DNA of 5,022 nucleotides from JBGPIK01 sp041484845 (GTDB lineage Bacteria; Desulfobacterota; Binatia; UBA9968), in assembly GCA_041484845.1 (NCBI GenBank), contig JBGPIK010000474.1, positions 1-5,022 on the forward strand, in the 5' to 3' direction. This document shows positions 3,299 to 5,022 of the stretch, one piece after another. The notes beneath the pieces are model-generated. The model was not told the origin of the DNA and did no database searches. It worked only from the letters and a program-made list of their open reading frames with translations. The position numbers and the translations under genes are program-made. Numbering within the stretch: the first letter of the stretch is position 1; the number at the start of each line of letters is the position of its first letter.

Positions 3299-5022
3299 AT
3301 GGCGGAACTTTCAGTCATAGGTAAACCGGTCACCCGCGTTGACGCGGAAGAAAAAATCACCGGTCAAGCGATTTACGGTTATGATTTGGTTCTTCCGAAC
3401 ATGCTTTATGGGAAAACCCTGTTTAGTCCCAAAGCCCACGCGAAAATTAAACGGATCAATACCGAAAAAGCCAAGGCCTATCCCGGCGTGGTGGCCGTGG
3501 TCACGGCTGAAGACGCCCCATGGACCCACGGTGAATCGATCAAAGACAAACCGTTCCTGGCTCAGGGCCGGGTGCGCTATATCGGCGAGCCGGTAGCCGC
3601 GGTTGCCGCCGAAGACGAGGATATTGCGCAAGCAGCCGTGAAGCTTATCGAGGTCGAGTATGAAGATCTTCCCGTCTATACCGATCCGGAAGAAGCGTGC
3701 AAACCGGGTAGCATCGAGATTCATGAGGAGTTTGACAAGTATCGGAAGGCCGACTTTATCGTTCGTGGGGCCGCGCCCAACATTGCCGAGCATTTCAAGC
3801 TCAGGACCGGCGACGTCGCCAAAGGATTTAAAGAATCAGATCTCGTGCTCGAAGAAAGATACTTTGTGCCCATCATTCAGCACGCCGCGATGGAGCCGCA
3901 TTCGGCTCACGCACAATTCGATAAGGAAAGCGGGCGGCTGACCCTTTGGGTCGCTAACGACGCTCCTTTCCGCGCCTTGCACGAGATCACCGAAGCGTTG
4001 AACATGCCCAAAGAAAAGATCCGCTTCATCAACCCGCTGCAAGGCGGCGGCTTTGGCTCTAAGGGCGGGTTAAAGGTCGAACCCATCGCCGTGGCTCTTG
4101 CCTTTCACACCAATGGCCGCCCGGTACGGGTTAAATTTAATCGCGAAGAGACTTTCATCTCGACGCTCACGCGCCATGAAACCGTGGTTTATTCCAAAAC
4201 CGGAGTGAAAAAAGACGGCACCTTGATGGCCCGCGAGATGACGCTTTACTGGGGCGCCGGCGCGTATGCGGAAAAGAGCCCGACGGTCTGTATCCGCGGC
4301 AGCCTGCCCGCCCCCGGTCCGTATCGTATGCCCCACGTCAAAGTCGACGGCTATGCGGTCTACACTAACAAACCCGTCGCCGGCTCCTATCGCGGTTACG
4401 GCATTCCCCAGGGGGCTTGGGCCGGCGAGCAGCAAATGGATGAAATCGCCAAACGTCTTGGCATGGATCCGATCGAGATCCGCATGAAGAACATTTTTGT
4501 CGAAGGCGATACGTCCTACTGGGGCGAACAGTTGCATGCCGTAGGACTCAAAGAGACGCTGATCAAAGCAACCGAAGCGATCGAATGGGGCAAAAAGCCC
4601 GCGAAGACAAAACCGGGCGTTAAGATCGGAAAAGGCTTCGCCTGCATTCAGAAGCCCACGCGCAGCCCCACGACCTCGGCGGCAGGTGTCTTGGTTGATG
4701 CCAAGGGCGATGTCACAGTCCTCGCCGGGACGGTCGAGATCGGCCAGGGTTGCAGTACGATTCTATCGCAAGTGGCGGCCGAAGAATTGAAAGTGCCGAT
4801 GGAAAAAGTCCACATGCACCCCCTCGACACCGACGTAATTCCTTATGACGCGTCAACCACGTCGAGCCGTAGCACATACCACATGGGCAACGCCGTGCGG
4901 CGTGCGGCCATTCACGCTCGTGAGCAGATTGCAGAAGCCGCCGGCTCGATGCTCGAAGCGAACGTCCAAGACCTTGATTTCGCCGATGGCAAAGTTTTTC
5001 TCAAGGATCAGCCGCAAATGGC
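3299..5022 (+). CDS. Molybdenum hydroxylase molybdopterin-binding large subunit (xanthine dehydrogenase family, 3' truncated)
   Basis: The frame is open from ATG 3299 to the window end: 574 complete codons and no stop. Family members are typically 750-800 residues, so about a quarter is missing, including the C-terminal catalytic Glu (bovine xanthine oxidase Glu1261 equivalent). The N-terminal hammerhead domain (about 18-125) shows T-G-x-A-x-Y at 21-26 and G-E-P-V-A at 96-100. The first cofactor domain has Q-H-x2-M-E-P-H (194-201), G-G-G-F-G-S-K (249-255) and S-Y-R-G-Y-G-I-P-Q (363-371). The second has E-I-G-Q-G (480-484) and S-S-R-S-T followed by M-G-N-A (522-532). The SYRGYG loop excludes form I CO dehydrogenase, which has a cysteine there (AYRCSFR). 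Aligned by eye to bovine xanthine oxidase, R333 matches Arg880, but G256 replaces Glu802 and D221 sits at Gln767, so xanthine is doubtful as substrate. No signal peptide is visible. It forms the enzyme with the two upstream subunits. Confidence 0.95.
   Translation, partial: MAELSVIGKPVTRVDAEEKITGQAIYGYDLVLPNMLYGKTLFSPKAHAKIKRINTEKAKAYPGVVAVVTAEDAPWTHGESIKDKPFLAQGRVRYIGEPVAAVAAEDEDIAQAAVKLIEVEYEDLPVYTDPEEACKPGSIEIHEEFDKYRKADFIVRGAAPNIAEHFKLRTGDVAKGFKESDLVLEERYFVPIIQHAAMEPHSAHAQFDKESGRLTLWVANDAPFRALHEITEALNMPKEKIRFINPLQGGGFGSKGGLKVEPIAVALAFHTNGRPVRVKFNREETFISTLTRHETVVYSKTGVKKDGTLMAREMTLYWGAGAYAEKSPTVCIRGSLPAPGPYRMPHVKVDGYAVYTNKPVAGSYRGYGIPQGAWAGEQQMDEIAKRLGMDPIEIRMKNIFVEGDTSYWGEQLHAVGLKETLIKATEAIEWGKKPAKTKPGVKIGKGFACIQKPTRSPTTSAAGVLVDAKGDVTVLAGTVEIGQGCSTILSQVAAEELKVPMEKVHMHPLDTDVIPYDASTTSSRSTYHMGNAVRRAAIHAREQIAEAAGSMLEANVQDLDFADGKVFLKDQPQM

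Noticed and set aside
3311..3793. 160-codon minus-strand frame inside the large subunit gene
   Set aside because: It is antisense to the hammerhead domain of the Mo subunit, with no recognisable motif or ribosome binding site; a shadow frame.
4070..4537. 155-codon minus-strand frame inside the large subunit gene
   Set aside because: It overlaps the conserved SYRGYG region on the other strand; the composition reflects the sense codons and no independent gene signal is seen.
3299..5022. Aerobic CO dehydrogenase large subunit (CoxL)
   Set aside because: Despite the M-S-L gene order, the active-site loop reads SYRGYG, not the AYRCSFR of form I, and it also differs from the AYRGAGR of form II.

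Overview
The window carries one same-strand gene cluster of bacterial type. In order it holds the 3' end of a GntR/FCD-type transcriptional regulator (1-204), a cyclic amidohydrolase of the dihydroorotase/allantoinase family (237-1607), and three separately encoded subunits of a molybdenum hydroxylase of the xanthine dehydrogenase/CO dehydrogenase superfamily. These subunits are the FAD subunit (1711-2619), the [2Fe-2S] subunit (2733-3212) and the molybdopterin-binding large subunit (3299 to the window end, still open). The order FAD, Fe-S, Mo is the M-S-L order of cox-type clusters. The large subunit is open from 3299 to the end and is missing roughly its last quarter.

The layout suggests a catabolic operon. 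A Mo hydroxylase would hydroxylate an N-heterocycle or aldehyde with water, passing electrons from Mo through two [2Fe-2S] clusters to FAD. A cyclic amidohydrolase would hydrolyse a ring amide, and an FCD regulator would sense a small organic acid. Purine degradation (xanthine to urate, then allantoin to allantoate) is the obvious textbook match, but two features argue against assuming it. The amidohydrolase has dihydroorotase-like substrate residues rather than the usual allantoinase motifs. The large subunit keeps the Arg but lacks the Glu that together bind xanthine in true xanthine dehydrogenases. The real substrate is therefore open.

The non-coding DNA is the least ordinary part. The three spacers between the last four genes (103, 113 and 86 bases) each hold a short-period repeat. 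Spacers 1 and 2 contain related long imperfect hairpins built from 7-base units of the type TGGAGTN. Spacer 1 also has a second, ACTCA-based 7-base repeat next to the FAD-subunit start. Spacer 3 has four 9-base units with a TTGAAC-like core. T-runs follow the repeats in spacers 1 and 3. The 32-base spacer 205-236 is AT-rich, holds a good ribosome binding site and shows no convincing promoter.

Organism: base composition is moderately GC-rich by eye, with a Gram-negative-like soil or environmental operon style. Heptameric spacer repeats of this kind are familiar in cyanobacteria and, from memory, in uncultured deltaproteobacterial-type lineages. I cannot place the organism more finely from this sequence.
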